From Kineococcus rhizosphaerae (lineage in GTDB: Bacteria; Actinomycetota; Actinomycetes; Actinomycetales; Kineococcaceae), in contig NZ_PVZF01000004.1 in assembly GCF_003002055.1 (NCBI RefSeq), forward strand, positions 186,001 to 250,000: a stretch of DNA of 64,000 nucleotides. The letters are read 5' to 3'. The position numbers were made by a program, and so were the translations under genes. The notes beneath the pieces are model-generated. The model had not been told where the DNA came from. It did not search any database and saw nothing but the letters and a program-made list of their open reading frames with translations. The number at the start of each line of letters is the position of its first letter. The stretch's first letter is position 1. Below are positions 43,301 through 51,881 of the stretch, one piece after another.

Positions 43301-43513
43301 GGGGGTGGATCAACCTCGCTGTGGTCAGGGTCCCAGCCGCAGGAGGGGGGCGGCGGAACCGGTAAGGCCCGTTCGGGGTGACACAGGAGTCATCGGGCCC
43401 GGGCCGCGAGGCCTTGAGGAAAAAGTTCCGGCGAACCTGTAACGCGGGGTCCTCACCCAGCGATAGGTGTGCCCTCCGTGATCACTTCACCCCTCCGGGT
43501 GACCGGCGGTCGC

Positions 43514-43519
43514 TACGAT
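43514..43519 (+). promoter_or_regulatory. Leaderless -10 hexamer for the putative GT gene
   Basis: TACGAT ends 6 nt before GTG 43526. Confidence 0.55.
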
Positions 43520-43525
43520 CGGGGG

Positions 43526-44356
43526 GTGAGAATCCACGTCGTCTACCGCTCGCACGGCGGGGAGAACAGCAAGGCCCGGCCGGACTGGTACTCCAAGCTC
43601 GTGGGTCTGCAGTCGTTCTGCCGCGCGGTGGAGACGCTGGCGTCCCAGCGACCCGCCGCCGGCCCCGAGGTCGTCTTCCTCAACGACGGGCCGATCCCCC
43701 GGGACCGGGCGCAGCTCATGGCGGCCTGGGGCGACCCGGTGACCATCTCGGCCGGCTCCAACCGCAGGAGCTACCTCACGGGACTGTCCCTGGCTCGGCG
43801 GCGGGGGTGGGACGTCCACGACCTCGTGCTGCTGGCCGAGGACGACTACCTCTGGCGGCCCGAGACCCTCGTCAGCCTCCTCGACGCCGCCTGCGACCCG
43901 CGCTCGGCCCGCGCGGACTACTTCGCCCCCTACGCCGAGCCCGTCCCCGACGACGGCCGGCCCGCCCGGTGGGGGCCCGTGGAGTCCACGACCAGCACCT
44001 TCGCCGTCCGGGTGGGGGCCCTCCTGCAGGACGAGCGGTTGCTGCAGCTGTGCGCCTACTCCGGCGGGGACTTCGACTACGCCAGCTGCCTGACGCTGCA
44101 GGGCCGGCGACGCTTCAGCCTGCGCGAACTCGTCTCCCACCACGCCGAGGACGGCGGCTCCTCGCCGCTGCGCGCCCTCGCGCGCGGCGCGTACCTCACG
44201 GGGATGCGCTCGGCGGTGAACCTGCGCTCGCTGCGGCGGCCGTCGCGCCGGCGCGTGCTGCTGGGCGCGCAGCCGGCGCTGGCCACGCACATGGAGGAGG
44301 GCTGGATCTCCCCCGGCCCCTGGGAGCGGATCGCGCGGGACGCGGCCGACGTCTGA
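43526..44356 (+). CDS. Putative glycosyltransferase
   Basis: The 276-residue protein begins RIHVVYRSHGGENSKARPDW. A GT-A-like layout follows: VVFLNDGPIPRD, SAGSNRRSYLTGLSLARR, then LVLLAEDDYLWRPETL, where EDD could be the metal-binding motif, and ARADYFAPYAEP. Similarity to named families is weak, so the assignment rests on these motifs and on the neighbours. The gene faces the malectin-GH26 gene across 225 bp and converges on the chain-length regulator. Confidence 0.65.
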   Translation: MRIHVVYRSHGGENSKARPDWYSKLVGLQSFCRAVETLASQRPAAGPEVVFLNDGPIPRDRAQLMAAWGDPVTISAGSNRRSYLTGLSLARRRGWDVHDLVLLAEDDYLWRPETLVSLLDAACDPRSARADYFAPYAEPVPDDGRPARWGPVESTTSTFAVRVGALLQDERLLQLCAYSGGDFDYASCLTLQGRRRFSLRELVSHHAEDGGSSPLRALARGAYLTGMRSAVNLRSLRRPSRRRVLLGAQPALATHMEEGWISPGPWERIARDAADV

Positions 44357-44371
44357 GCCGCGGGGCGGGCC

Positions 44372-44437
44372 GGGGTCCGGCTCGTGGACGCATCGCGCCA
44401 AACCTATTGGCGCGATGCGTCCACGAGCCCGGACCCC
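44372..44437. repeat. 30-bp-stem hairpin between convergent genes
   Basis: A 30-nt left arm starting GGGGTCCGGCTCGTGGACGC pairs with 44407-44437, with a single bulged base and a 5-nt loop. It starts 15 bp after the stop of the putative glycosyltransferase and stands next to a second, perfect palindrome. Confidence 0.85.
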
Positions 44438-44450
44438 GAGCCACCCCCGG

Positions 44451-44500
44451 ACGCACGAGGAGGGGCACCCCGCAGCTGCGGGGTGCCCCTCCTCGTGCGT
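44451..44500. terminator. Perfect 50-bp palindrome after the chain-length regulator
   Basis: The 25 bases 44451-44475 (ACGCACGAGG to CCCCGCAG) are perfectly inverted at 44476-44500, centred on GCAGCTGC. It lies 10 bp after the stop of the minus-strand gene. Confidence 0.85.
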
Positions 44501-44510
44501 GTCGGGTGCG

Positions 44511-46007
44511 TCAGCCTCGGCGGCCGGCCACCTCGGGGGACGGCTGCGGGGTGCCGCCGGCCGGACGCGACCGCTGCTCGAGGCGGTGGTTCTCCCCGCC
44601 CCCCGAGCTGGACGTGTCACCGACGACGACCTGCGCCACGACGTCCGGTGCGGCGATGGACAGCTGCGCGAGCGTCTTGCTGACGACCTCGGCGCGCGGG
44701 TCGGCCTCGACCTGGACGAGCACGGCGTCGACCTCACCGGCGACCGCGAAGGCCACCGGGCTGGAGACGACCGAGCCACCCACGAAGATCACCAGGTACC
44801 CGGCCTCGACGAGGTGGCGGACACCGGAGCCGACGGCGTGCGGCTGCAGCGCCCGGGCGTCCAGCGGCAGGACGCCGACGACGGCACCGCCCCCGACGAC
44901 CCACGGGCGGATCTCCTCGCTCCAGCGGCCCTGCGGGACGCTGGCGGCGGCCTCGGCGACCGGGGCGCCGAACATCGCCAGCCGGCTGCCCGACTCGTCG
45001 GCGTCGACCATCACGACGCGACGGCCGGAGCGGGCCGCGGAGGCGGCAAGGCCCAGGGCGAGCGCACCGGCGTTGCCCGACGCGGCGGTGACCAGCACGG
45101 AGCTGACCTCCAGCCGCGGCGTGCGCAGGTGACCCAGGTGCTGCAGACCGACGAGCACGACGCCCGTCGACCGGCTCGGCTCGCTCAGCGGGTCGCTCAG
45201 GGAGCGGAACGACGGCAGCGTGTTCCAGCGGGCCAGCTCCGCGACGCCCCCCAGCGGCGGAGCCGTGACGCGCTGCTTGAGGTGCGCGGCCCACGCGACG
45301 GCACCGGCGGCCGCCAGCAGGCCGACGATCCCGGCGACCAGGGCGATCTGCCACGGGTACGGGGCGGCGGCCGTGGTCGGGACGAACGCCGCGTCGATGC
45401 TCGCCACCCCCGAGCCGTAGGTCGTGGCCGCGAGGTTGATCTGCTGGATCGTCGCGGTGTCGGTGCGCTCGACGTTCGCCAGGGCGGCGTCGCGGGCCGC
45501 CGTGACGCCCTGGGCCGCGAGAGCGCGGTAGGCGTACGCGACGGCGTCGGCGGTGTCCGCCGCGTCCTGCGCGCGGGAGGCCGAGCTGGTCACCGTGATC
45601 TGGTTGGTGTCCGTCTTGGCCGTGACCGTCAGGCCGTCGCGGAAGGTGTCGGCGTCGGCGGCCGGGACCTGCACCGTGCCCGTGCCCGTGCCCGTCGCCA
45701 CCGGGGCGGTGGCCGCCTCGAGGACGGCGCTGGACTGCACGACCGCGGCCTGCAGGGCCGCCCACTGCGTGGGGTCACCGAGCTGGGCGCCGTTGTTGCC
45801 CGTCGCGGTCGCGTCGAACGGGCGGTCCTTGGACAGCGTGATCGTCGTCGTCGCCGTGTAGACCGGCGGGATGAGGTTCGCGGCTCCGAGGTAGCCGGCC
45901 ACCGCCATGACGACGGCGACCACGAGCACCTTCCAGCGGTGCCGGAACACGGCCGCCCAGGCCCCCGGGCCGCTCCGTTCCGTCGTCCCCATCGTCGTCG
46001 CCGCCAC
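44511..46007 (-). CDS. Wzz/BY-kinase-like chain-length regulator with degenerate P-loop
   Basis: The 498-residue protein has a helix near residues 25-45, an extracytoplasmic Wzz-like region with predicted helices, a second helix (WQIALVAGIVGLLAAAGAVA near 255-275) and a cytoplasmic ATPase-like domain from about 330. In that domain Walker A' (VVMVDADESGS) is present, but the first loop reads TAASGNAGALAL, with no Lys, where BY-kinases have GEGKST. The C-terminal tail has no tyrosine cluster. It is likely a polysaccharide co-polymerase without kinase activity. GTG 46007 has AGGAGGG 6 nt upstream. It is divergent from the Wzy-like gene. Confidence 0.82.
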   Translation of the reverse strand: MAATTMGTTERSGPGAWAAVFRHRWKVLVVAVVMAVAGYLGAANLIPPVYTATTTITLSKDRPFDATATGNNGAQLGDPTQWAALQAAVVQSSAVLEAATAPVATGTGTGTVQVPAADADTFRDGLTVTAKTDTNQITVTSSASRAQDAADTADAVAYAYRALAAQGVTAARDAALANVERTDTATIQQINLAATTYGSGVASIDAAFVPTTAAAPYPWQIALVAGIVGLLAAAGAVAWAAHLKQRVTAPPLGGVAELARWNTLPSFRSLSDPLSEPSRSTGVVLVGLQHLGHLRTPRLEVSSVLVTAASGNAGALALGLAASAARSGRRVVMVDADESGSRLAMFGAPVAEAAASVPQGRWSEEIRPWVVGGGAVVGVLPLDARALQPHAVGSGVRHLVEAGYLVIFVGGSVVSSPVAFAVAGEVDAVLVQVEADPRAEVVSKTLAQLSIAAPDVVAQVVVGDTSSSGGGENHRLEQRSRPAGGTPQPSPEVAGRRG

Positions 46008-46316
46008 TCGAGTCCCTCCTGGTTTCCTCGGATGTCCCCCACCCGGCCCGGCCGTCCGTCGACGAACCGTCGCGTCACTATCCCACCCGCCCACCGGTCC
46101 GGGCTCCCTCGCGGAGGGCGCGGAGCGCGGTGCAACCCGTCCGGAGCAGCAGTTCGTCACTCCGATCGGGTGAAGCGGTCACCCAGCGCGCACGATGTGG
46201 GGATCCGCCGCTGATCCGGCCCCCCGACCGACGCACCGCGACCTACCATTGCACGCACGGCGCCGTCCTCGACCGCCGTTCACAGATCCCCTACCTCCGA
46301 CTCCGGGAGCGGCCGC
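46008..46316. other. Divergent region between chain-length regulator and Wzy gene
   Basis: No gene is visible in these 309 bp. TACCAT at 46247-46252 could be a -10 for the Wzy gene with a leader of about 60 nt, but I see no -35. Confidence 0.35.
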
Positions 46317-47717
46317 GTGACGACGACCACCGACGTACCGACGCCGGGTGGGCCCGCGCGCCCGGGCCGCACCGCGGCCGGGGCGAGCACCGTCGCCGAC
46401 CGGCGCGTGCTCGCGGTGGTGACGGTCGTCATCGTCTCCATCACGCTCCTGCAGCGCATCGGGCTCCCCCTCGGCGGGACCCAGCTGTCGGTCAGCGTCC
46501 CCGTCGCGATCGGCGGCCTCGCCTACCTGCTCTACCACGGCGACGCCGTGGAGAACCCGCGCGCGACCCGCGTCTTCGTCGTCGCGATGGCCGTGGCGTT
46601 CCTCGTCGCCGGCATCGCCCTGTGGCGCGACGGGACCGGGGCGCTGACGTCCCTGATCTACCTCCCGCTCATCTGGGGGGTGTTCTGCTTCCGGCTGCAC
46701 CCGGCCCGTCACCACTTGTACGAACGCGTCGTCGACCGGTTCGAGACCCTGATGGCCGTCCTCGGCGGCATCGGCGTCCTGCAGACCGCGACCCAGGCCG
46801 TGGGCCTGTGGTCCTACGTCGACGTCGTCAAGCAGGTCGTCCCCAGCACGTTCCTGTTCCTGGGGTACAACACCTCCTACCCCATCCAGTACGGCTCCCC
46901 GATCATCAAGGCCAACGGGTTCGTGTTCGTGGAGCCCTCGGTCTACGCGCAGTTCCTGGCCCTGGCGATCCTGTCGACGCTGGTCCGCCGGGCGGGCACG
47001 TTCCGCGCGATCGTCATGGCGATCGCCCTGGTGTGCACCATCTCCGGGACCGGGATCCTGTTCCTGGCCTTCGGGATCGCGGTCCTGGCCGTGCGCCGCG
47101 GTGGGCGCTGGACGGCCCGCATCGTCGCCTTCGTCGTCGTCATCGGCGGCGGTGCGCTGCTCACGCCGTTCGGCAAGATCATCCTCAGCCGCACGACCGA
47201 GACGTCGGAGACGAACTCCTCCGGCAGCCTGCGCTTCGTGCAGCCGTACGAACGGATCGTGGAGCAGTGGGGGAACGATCCCCTCAGCGTGCTCATCGGC
47301 CGGGGCGCCGGTTCCGCGGACCGGCTGGCCGACCAGATCTTCAAGGCCACCGGTCTGCCCATCAACTTCTCGGGCCTGGCCAAGCTCCTCATGGAGTACG
47401 GCATCCCGGCCACGGTCCTGTTCTGCGTGTTCGTGGCGTTCGCCGTCACCACGCGCTCCCCGTCGCCCACGCTGGCCCTGGCGTCGGTGTTCGCCAGCGC
47501 GTTCCTCACCGGGTCCCTGCTGCAGCCGCAGGTCCTGTACGTGATGCTGCCGCTGTGCTCGCTGTTCCTCGGGTACCGGTTCGAGGCCGAACGCGACCGC
47601 GAGCGCCGCACGTACCGGCTGGAGCACCAGCACCACCGGGAAGCCCGGCCGGTGACGGGTCCGGTGCCCGTCACCGTGCCGCCCGCCTCGCCGGACGGCG
47701 GTCTGCGCCGCCGCTGA
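46317..47717 (+). CDS. O-antigen polymerase/ligase-like membrane protein (Wzy)
   Basis: The 466-residue protein has about 11-12 hydrophobic helices from residue 30 to 440 and one large extracytoplasmic loop (about 285-345) with RTTETSETNSSGSLRFVQPY, as in the Wzy/WaaL superfamily, followed by GRGAGSAD. It should join repeat units outside the membrane after export by the flippase at 48025. GTG start with GGGAG 7 nt upstream. The last 50 residues are polar and cytoplasmic. Confidence 0.82.
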   Translation: MTTTTDVPTPGGPARPGRTAAGASTVADRRVLAVVTVVIVSITLLQRIGLPLGGTQLSVSVPVAIGGLAYLLYHGDAVENPRATRVFVVAMAVAFLVAGIALWRDGTGALTSLIYLPLIWGVFCFRLHPARHHLYERVVDRFETLMAVLGGIGVLQTATQAVGLWSYVDVVKQVVPSTFLFLGYNTSYPIQYGSPIIKANGFVFVEPSVYAQFLALAILSTLVRRAGTFRAIVMAIALVCTISGTGILFLAFGIAVLAVRRGGRWTARIVAFVVVIGGGALLTPFGKIILSRTTETSETNSSGSLRFVQPYERIVEQWGNDPLSVLIGRGAGSADRLADQIFKATGLPINFSGLAKLLMEYGIPATVLFCVFVAFAVTTRSPSPTLALASVFASAFLTGSLLQPQVLYVMLPLCSLFLGYRFEAERDRERRTYRLEHQHHREARPVTGPVPVTVPPASPDGGLRRR

Positions 47718-47735
47718 GCCCGGCCGTCAGGTCTC

Positions 47736-47765
47736 GAGGGGTCCCGCCCGCAGGCGGGGCCCCTC
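47736..47765. terminator. 13-bp hairpin after the Wzy-like gene
   Basis: GAGGGGTCCCGCC pairs with GGCGGGGCCCCTC through one G-U pair across 4 nt, 18 bp after the stop. Confidence 0.75.
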
Positions 47766-47830
47766 GTCGCGTTCCGGGGCCCCGGCGCGCGTTCGGGCAC
47801 GTTGTCCGGCGCTGGGCGCCGGCTCCATCC

Positions 47831-48015
47831 ACGGTCGCTCTCATTGGGACCGGGGAGGCAGCGTGCTCGAACGCGTGCGAGCGGGGGTACCGGCACGTTG
47901 ACTCACCGGTCGCTTTCATCGCGACCGCGGAGTCAACGTGCCGATACCCCGCCCCCGATGCGCTGGGCCCGGGACGCAGGACGGGCCGGCCCCGCGAGGG
48001 GACCGGGCCGTGGCG
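47831..48015. repeat. Composite two-hairpin intergenic element, copy 2 plus a half copy
   Basis: A decayed right arm (GGGACCGGGGAGGCAGCGTG, near 47846) matches copy 1 at 22138. It is followed by a full hairpin with 30-bp arms (47884-47913 and 47921-47950, 27 of 30 paired) around TTTCATC. A spacer with CCCGGGACGCAG and a second, imperfect GC hairpin follow. The element ends about 10 bp after the stop of the minus-strand flippase gene. Confidence 0.8.
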
Positions 48016-48024
48016 GGGCGGACG

Positions 48025-49329
48025 TCAGGCGTGCGGAGCGGCGGGTTCGCCCACCTCGTCGGGGCGGGGGGCGACGGCCTCGGCGGACCGGCGCACGTGG
48101 CGGCGGGCGGCCAGGAACCACCACGGGACGGTGAACCAGAACGCGCCGGCCATCCCCCAGGCCGTCCCGACCGCGCCCCAGAGCACGGCGCCCAGGGTCG
48201 ACAGGCCGATGAGCAGGATCGCGTAGACCGTGTGCAGCCGGATGGTGACCTTGGCCCCCTCGCTGGCGTAGAGCACGGCGGCGGGGCCGACGGACAACGC
48301 CGACCCGGCCTGCCCGACGATGATCGGGACCAGCACCTCCCGGGTGCCGGCCCAGGAGTCGCCCAGGACGTACAGCCCCACGGAGTCGGGCAGCATCAGG
48401 AACAGCGAACCCCACACCACGCCGGTGGTGGCGACGAGCCCGGAGATGACCCAGGCCGCCACCGTCCACTGCCGCAGCGAGGTGCGTGCGCGCCGGCGGG
48501 CGAGCTCGGGGACGGCGAACGACATGAGCCCGGTGGACAGGATGGTCGCCGGGACGGTCAGCATGTTCGCGCCGCGCAGCGAGCCGGCGGCGGCGGTGCC
48601 CGCGACGGCGGCGACCACGAGGATCGCGATCTGGGCCCCGGACTGCAGCAGGACGTACTCGGGGACGAGGTAGCGCGTGAGCGAGGACTGCTCCCGCAGC
48701 CACGTCAGCGCGGCGGCGGGCCGGGGCCGGGTGCGCATCGAGGCGAACCCGACGAAGGAGGCCGCGAGCGCGGCCCCGCCCCAGGCCACGACGTACGCCG
48801 ACACCGAGCTGACCCCCTGGGCGAACAGCAGCAGGACGGCGACGAGCTGGAGGACGCCCCAGGTGCCGTCGAGCAGGCAGGCCGCGGCCGGGCGCAGCCG
48901 GGCGAACAGGACCTGGCGCCAGGCGTCCTGCAGCAGCAGGCCGGGCAGGATGACGCCGAGGGCGATGAGCGAGTGCCCCAGGACGGTCGGGAACGGGTAG
49001 AGGAGCCCAGCGGCGACGAGGACCAGGCCGAGCAGGACGCTGCCCGTGAAGGTCAGGCCCACCGAGGCGGACGTGACGCGGCCGAACTCACGGTCGTCGG
49101 CGTCGGCGAACCGCATCCCGAGGGGTGTCGTCGACAGTGCGCGGAAGAACCCGATGGCGACGGAGAAGATCGAGAAGACGATGGCGAAGGTGCCGAAGTC
49201 GTCGTCGCTCACGGACTTCGCGATGACGATCTGCACCAGGAAGTTGTTGCCGCTGGAGATCAGCTGGTCGCCGATGTTCCAGAGGCTGCGGGTCATGCCC
49301 CCGCTGCGCAGTTTGGCGAGCAGCCCCAC
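48025..49329 (-). CDS. Polysaccharide flippase (Wzx/MATE-like)
   Basis: The 434-residue protein has about 12 helices and the N-terminal pattern NIGDQLISSGNNFLVQIVIAKSVSDDDFGTF, which is typical of Wzx-type flippases (amphipathic start, then a DDFG/EEFG loop). It should move lipid-linked repeat units across the membrane for the Wzy-like polymerase. GTG start. The polar C-terminal tail is short. It starts 69 bp from the stop of the upstream GH26 gene. Confidence 0.88.
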   Translation of the reverse strand: MGLLAKLRSGGMTRSLWNIGDQLISSGNNFLVQIVIAKSVSDDDFGTFAIVFSIFSVAIGFFRALSTTPLGMRFADADDREFGRVTSASVGLTFTGSVLLGLVLVAAGLLYPFPTVLGHSLIALGVILPGLLLQDAWRQVLFARLRPAAACLLDGTWGVLQLVAVLLLFAQGVSSVSAYVVAWGGAALAASFVGFASMRTRPRPAAALTWLREQSSLTRYLVPEYVLLQSGAQIAILVVAAVAGTAAAGSLRGANMLTVPATILSTGLMSFAVPELARRRARTSLRQWTVAAWVISGLVATTGVVWGSLFLMLPDSVGLYVLGDSWAGTREVLVPIIVGQAGSALSVGPAAVLYASEGAKVTIRLHTVYAILLIGLSTLGAVLWGAVGTAWGMAGAFWFTVPWWFLAARRHVRRSAEAVAPRPDEVGEPAAPHA

Positions 49330-49398
49330 CGTCGTTCCCCCTCCGATCCGCCGGTGCGACCAGCAGGCACCCGGCGTCCCCCTCGACGTTACCCTGCG

Positions 49399-50550
49399 TC
49401 AGGAACCGTCCGGGACCACGTCACCCGATGCGCCGAAGCGCTTCAGGAACGCCTCGGACCCGTTCGGGGCGTCGGCCAGGGTCATGCCCACACCGCCGTC
49501 GGGGGTGTTGAAGTAGGCCTGGTAGCGCAGGTTCGCGGCCTTCATGACGTCGGCCATCTGGTTGACGAACTCGGGGCTGTCCCCGCCGCCCTGGGTGCTG
49601 CCGGAGGCGACCATGGCCCACTCGGGGAAGCTCACGGGCTTGTCGCGGCTGGCCGCGAAGTCGACGACGGCCGAGATGCTGTTGACCTTCTCGTCCTTGG
49701 CCTGCCAGCGGGCGGTGGGGTCGATCGGGGAGATGTAGGAGTCGTAGACGTCGACGCCGATGACGTCGACGTAGTCGTCCCCCGGGTAGAGGTCCTCGAT
49801 GGAGACGGAGTTCTGCGGGCCCTCGGCGATGTTGAAGTCGACCTCGAAGTTCGACCCCTCGACCTCCATGGCCTTGACGATGCGGCGGAAGTACTCCTTC
49901 CACTGCTCGCGCTTGTCGGCCGTGTCGCCGACGTAGTGCGTGGCGTACCACTTGCCGTTGAGCTCCCACCCGATGCGCACGATCGAGGAGCCGAGGCCGG
50001 CGTCGACGAGGTTCTGGCCGAACTTCACCCAGTGCTCGTCGTACTCCCCCGCCGCGCCACGGGCGCGCCAGTCGTCGTCGGGGTTCTTGGGGACCATGGC
50101 GGTGGAGATCACCAGGGTGTGGTTGTCGGGGTCGTCGCGGACCCACTGCGCCCAGTCCTGGCCCTGCGGGGCGTCGATGGCGAACCAGGGCCCTTCGATG
50201 GCGGGCCAGTCGGTCTCGGCGCCGAAGACGACGACGCAGTTCAGCGGGCGTCCGAGGTAGTCCTCGAACTGCTGGGCGACGGCGACGTCGTGGGTCTGCA
50301 CGCCGATCCACTTGGAGTCCAGGTCCGCGGCGGGCACGTGGGCCCGGGGCTGCCAGGTGTGCGGGGTGGGCTGCGGCGCGGCGGGCGTGGCGGGCCCGGA
50401 CGTGTCGCGCGTGCCCCACCAGACGCCGGCTCCCGCCGCCGCGGCGGCGAGCACGCCGACGCCCGCGCCGATGACCTTGCGCCGGCCGTGCTTGCGCGGC
50501 GGCTTCGGCCCACCGGTCGCGGGGCTCTCCTGGTGCGTCGTGTCCACCAC
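49399..50550 (-). CDS. Membrane-anchored GH26 glycoside hydrolase
   Basis: The 383-residue protein has a basic cytoplasmic start, one helix (about 25-46) without a clear cleavage site, a short Pro-rich linker and a GH26 domain. The acid/base is Glu196 in IVRIGWELNGKWYATHY and the nucleophile is Glu310 in KPVSFPEWAMVAS. It resembles the second half of the malectin-GH26 protein at 41732 but stays on the membrane. It may edit the polymer during export (inference). GTG start at 50550; a second GTG follows directly. Confidence 0.88.
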   Translation of the reverse strand: MVDTTHQESPATGGPKPPRKHGRRKVIGAGVGVLAAAAAGAGVWWGTRDTSGPATPAAPQPTPHTWQPRAHVPAADLDSKWIGVQTHDVAVAQQFEDYLGRPLNCVVVFGAETDWPAIEGPWFAIDAPQGQDWAQWVRDDPDNHTLVISTAMVPKNPDDDWRARGAAGEYDEHWVKFGQNLVDAGLGSSIVRIGWELNGKWYATHYVGDTADKREQWKEYFRRIVKAMEVEGSNFEVDFNIAEGPQNSVSIEDLYPGDDYVDVIGVDVYDSYISPIDPTARWQAKDEKVNSISAVVDFAASRDKPVSFPEWAMVASGSTQGGGDSPEFVNQMADVMKAANLRYQAYFNTPDGGVGMTLADAPNGSEAFLKRFGASGDVVPDGS

Positions 50551-50815
50551 TGCGCGAGTCCGCCTTCCCCCTCGGACAGGGGTGACCGGTCGCGTCGACC
50601 CCCGTCACCCTCGACCGCACCGCCCCCCGGCCGTGCGAGCCCCTCGTCACGAGGCGCTGGGCACGACTGTAGGTGAGATCCGCCAACTTTGACGCAACGT
50701 GAGAGTGGCCGTTCACGGAATCTTCGACCGCGTGGGCGAGCGTCGTGACCCACCGTCTCGCAACCAGTACCGCCAGTGAGGGAAGTGGTGGCGGGCGCGG
50801 TGTTCACCGTGATCG

Positions 50816-50821
50816 TAGGCT
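50816..50821 (+). promoter_or_regulatory. Leaderless -10 hexamer for a methyltransferase gene
   Basis: TAGGCT ends 6 nt before GTG 50828. Confidence 0.55.
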
Positions 50822-50827
50822 GCCGCC

Positions 50828-51535
50828 GTGGGTCGATTCGAGAACGTCGCGAACCTCGCCGCCATCGCGGAGGGGTCGACCGCCCTCGACCTGGCGTGCG
50901 GGGCGGGCCGCACCACCCGGGCCCTGCTGGCGGCCGGGCCGCGCCTCGTGCACGCCGTCGACGTCGGCGCGACCCTCGACGACGACCTGCTGCTCGACCC
51001 CCGCGTCCGCACGCACATCGCCGAGCTCGACAGCCTGCCGCTCGAGGACGGCAGCGTCGACCACGCCGTGACCCTCAACGCCGTCGAGCACCTCGCCGAC
51101 GTCGGCGCCCACCTGCACGAGGTGCACCGCGTCCTGCGCCCCGGGGGCACCGCCGTCCTCGCGCACTCGGACTGGGACACCGCCCTGTTCACCAGCGACG
51201 ACGACGAGCTGACGCGCGAGCTGCTCGACCGGTTCGTCGCGCACGTGCCCGCCGAGGGCGCCCGCACCGACGGGTTCGCGGGGCGCAAGCTCCTGCGGCA
51301 CGCCGCGGCGAGCCCCTTCACCGTCGAGTCGGTGCACTCCTGGGCCGACCCGCACCGCCGCTTCGACGAGACGTCGGTCGCGTGGAAGGTCGCGGCGGGC
51401 GTCCTCGCCGCCGTCGGCGACGACCCCGACCTCGCCGCCCGGGCCGCGGGCTGGGTCGAGGGGCTGCGCCGGCACGCGCGGGCCGGGACGTTCCTGTTCG
51501 CCGTCACCGACGTCGCGGTCGTCCTGCGCAAGTAG
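50828..51535 (+). CDS. Class I SAM-dependent methyltransferase (type 11)
   Basis: The 235-residue protein has motif I TALDLACGAGRTTRALL, the strand-2 acid in VHAVDVGA, SVDHAVTLNAVEHL and HRVLRPGGTAVLAHSDW, as in UbiE/type 11 methyltransferases. Ala replaces the usual second Gly-adjacent residue in motif I, which is common. Substrate unknown. It is the first gene to the right of the polysaccharide island. Confidence 0.85.
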   Translation: MGRFENVANLAAIAEGSTALDLACGAGRTTRALLAAGPRLVHAVDVGATLDDDLLLDPRVRTHIAELDSLPLEDGSVDHAVTLNAVEHLADVGAHLHEVHRVLRPGGTAVLAHSDWDTALFTSDDDELTRELLDRFVAHVPAEGARTDGFAGRKLLRHAAASPFTVESVHSWADPHRRFDETSVAWKVAAGVLAAVGDDPDLAARAAGWVEGLRRHARAGTFLFAVTDVAVVLRK

Positions 51536-51610
51536 TGCGAAACCCCCGCGGCCGGTGCACCGTTGGACCCCACGAGGACGAACGTGCACGACGAGACCGA
51601 GGAGGCAGAC

Positions 51611-51778
51611 GTGGCAGGGCTGGTCGGCAAGCTGGGAGCGTTCCTGAAGTCCCCCGAGGGCAAGCGGCTGAGCCAGCAGGTGCAGCGCGCGGCCAAGGAC
51701 CCCGCGACGCGCAGGAAGCTGACGGACGCCGTCGCGCAGCTGCGGGGCAAGGGCACCACCGGCCGCTCCCCGCGGTGA
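51611..51778 (+). CDS. Small basic protein of unknown function
   Basis: The 55-residue product (AGLVGKLGAFLKSPEGKRLS then QQVQRAAKDPATRRKLTDAV) is rich in Lys and Arg and probably helical. I chose GTG 51611 because GAGGAGG lies 5 nt upstream. A TTG at 51563 would add 16 residues. Similar short proteins are annotated as hypothetical in actinobacteria. Function unknown. Confidence 0.6.
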   Translation: MAGLVGKLGAFLKSPEGKRLSQQVQRAAKDPATRRKLTDAVAQLRGKGTTGRSPR

Positions 51779-51808
51779 CCGGGTGCTGACCGGGTGCTGA
51801 CCGGGTGA
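51776..51808. repeat. Three 11-bp repeats at the stop codon of the small basic protein
   Basis: TGACCGGGTGC occurs twice and then once with a changed last base. The first copy contains the stop codon. Confidence 0.75.
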
Positions 51809-51811
51809 GTC

Positions 51812-51835
51812 CCGCGCCCGCGGGAGCGGGCGCGG
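51812..51835. terminator. 10-bp hairpin before the SulP gene
   Basis: CCGCGCCCGC pairs with GCGGGCGCGG across GGGA. Confidence 0.65.
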
Positions 51836-51869
51836 TCCTCCGTGGGCACCACGCACTCTGACGCTTGGT

Positions 51870-51875
51870 TAGAGT
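51870..51875 (+). promoter_or_regulatory. Leaderless -10 hexamer for the SulP gene
   Basis: TAGAGT ends 6 nt before GTG 51882. Confidence 0.55.
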
Positions 51876-51881
51876 TCGCCG

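Noticed and set aside
34000-50550. Possible prophage or integrative element
   Set aside because: No integrase, portal, capsid, transposase, tRNA target or direct-repeat attachment sites were seen. The content is that of a polysaccharide locus.
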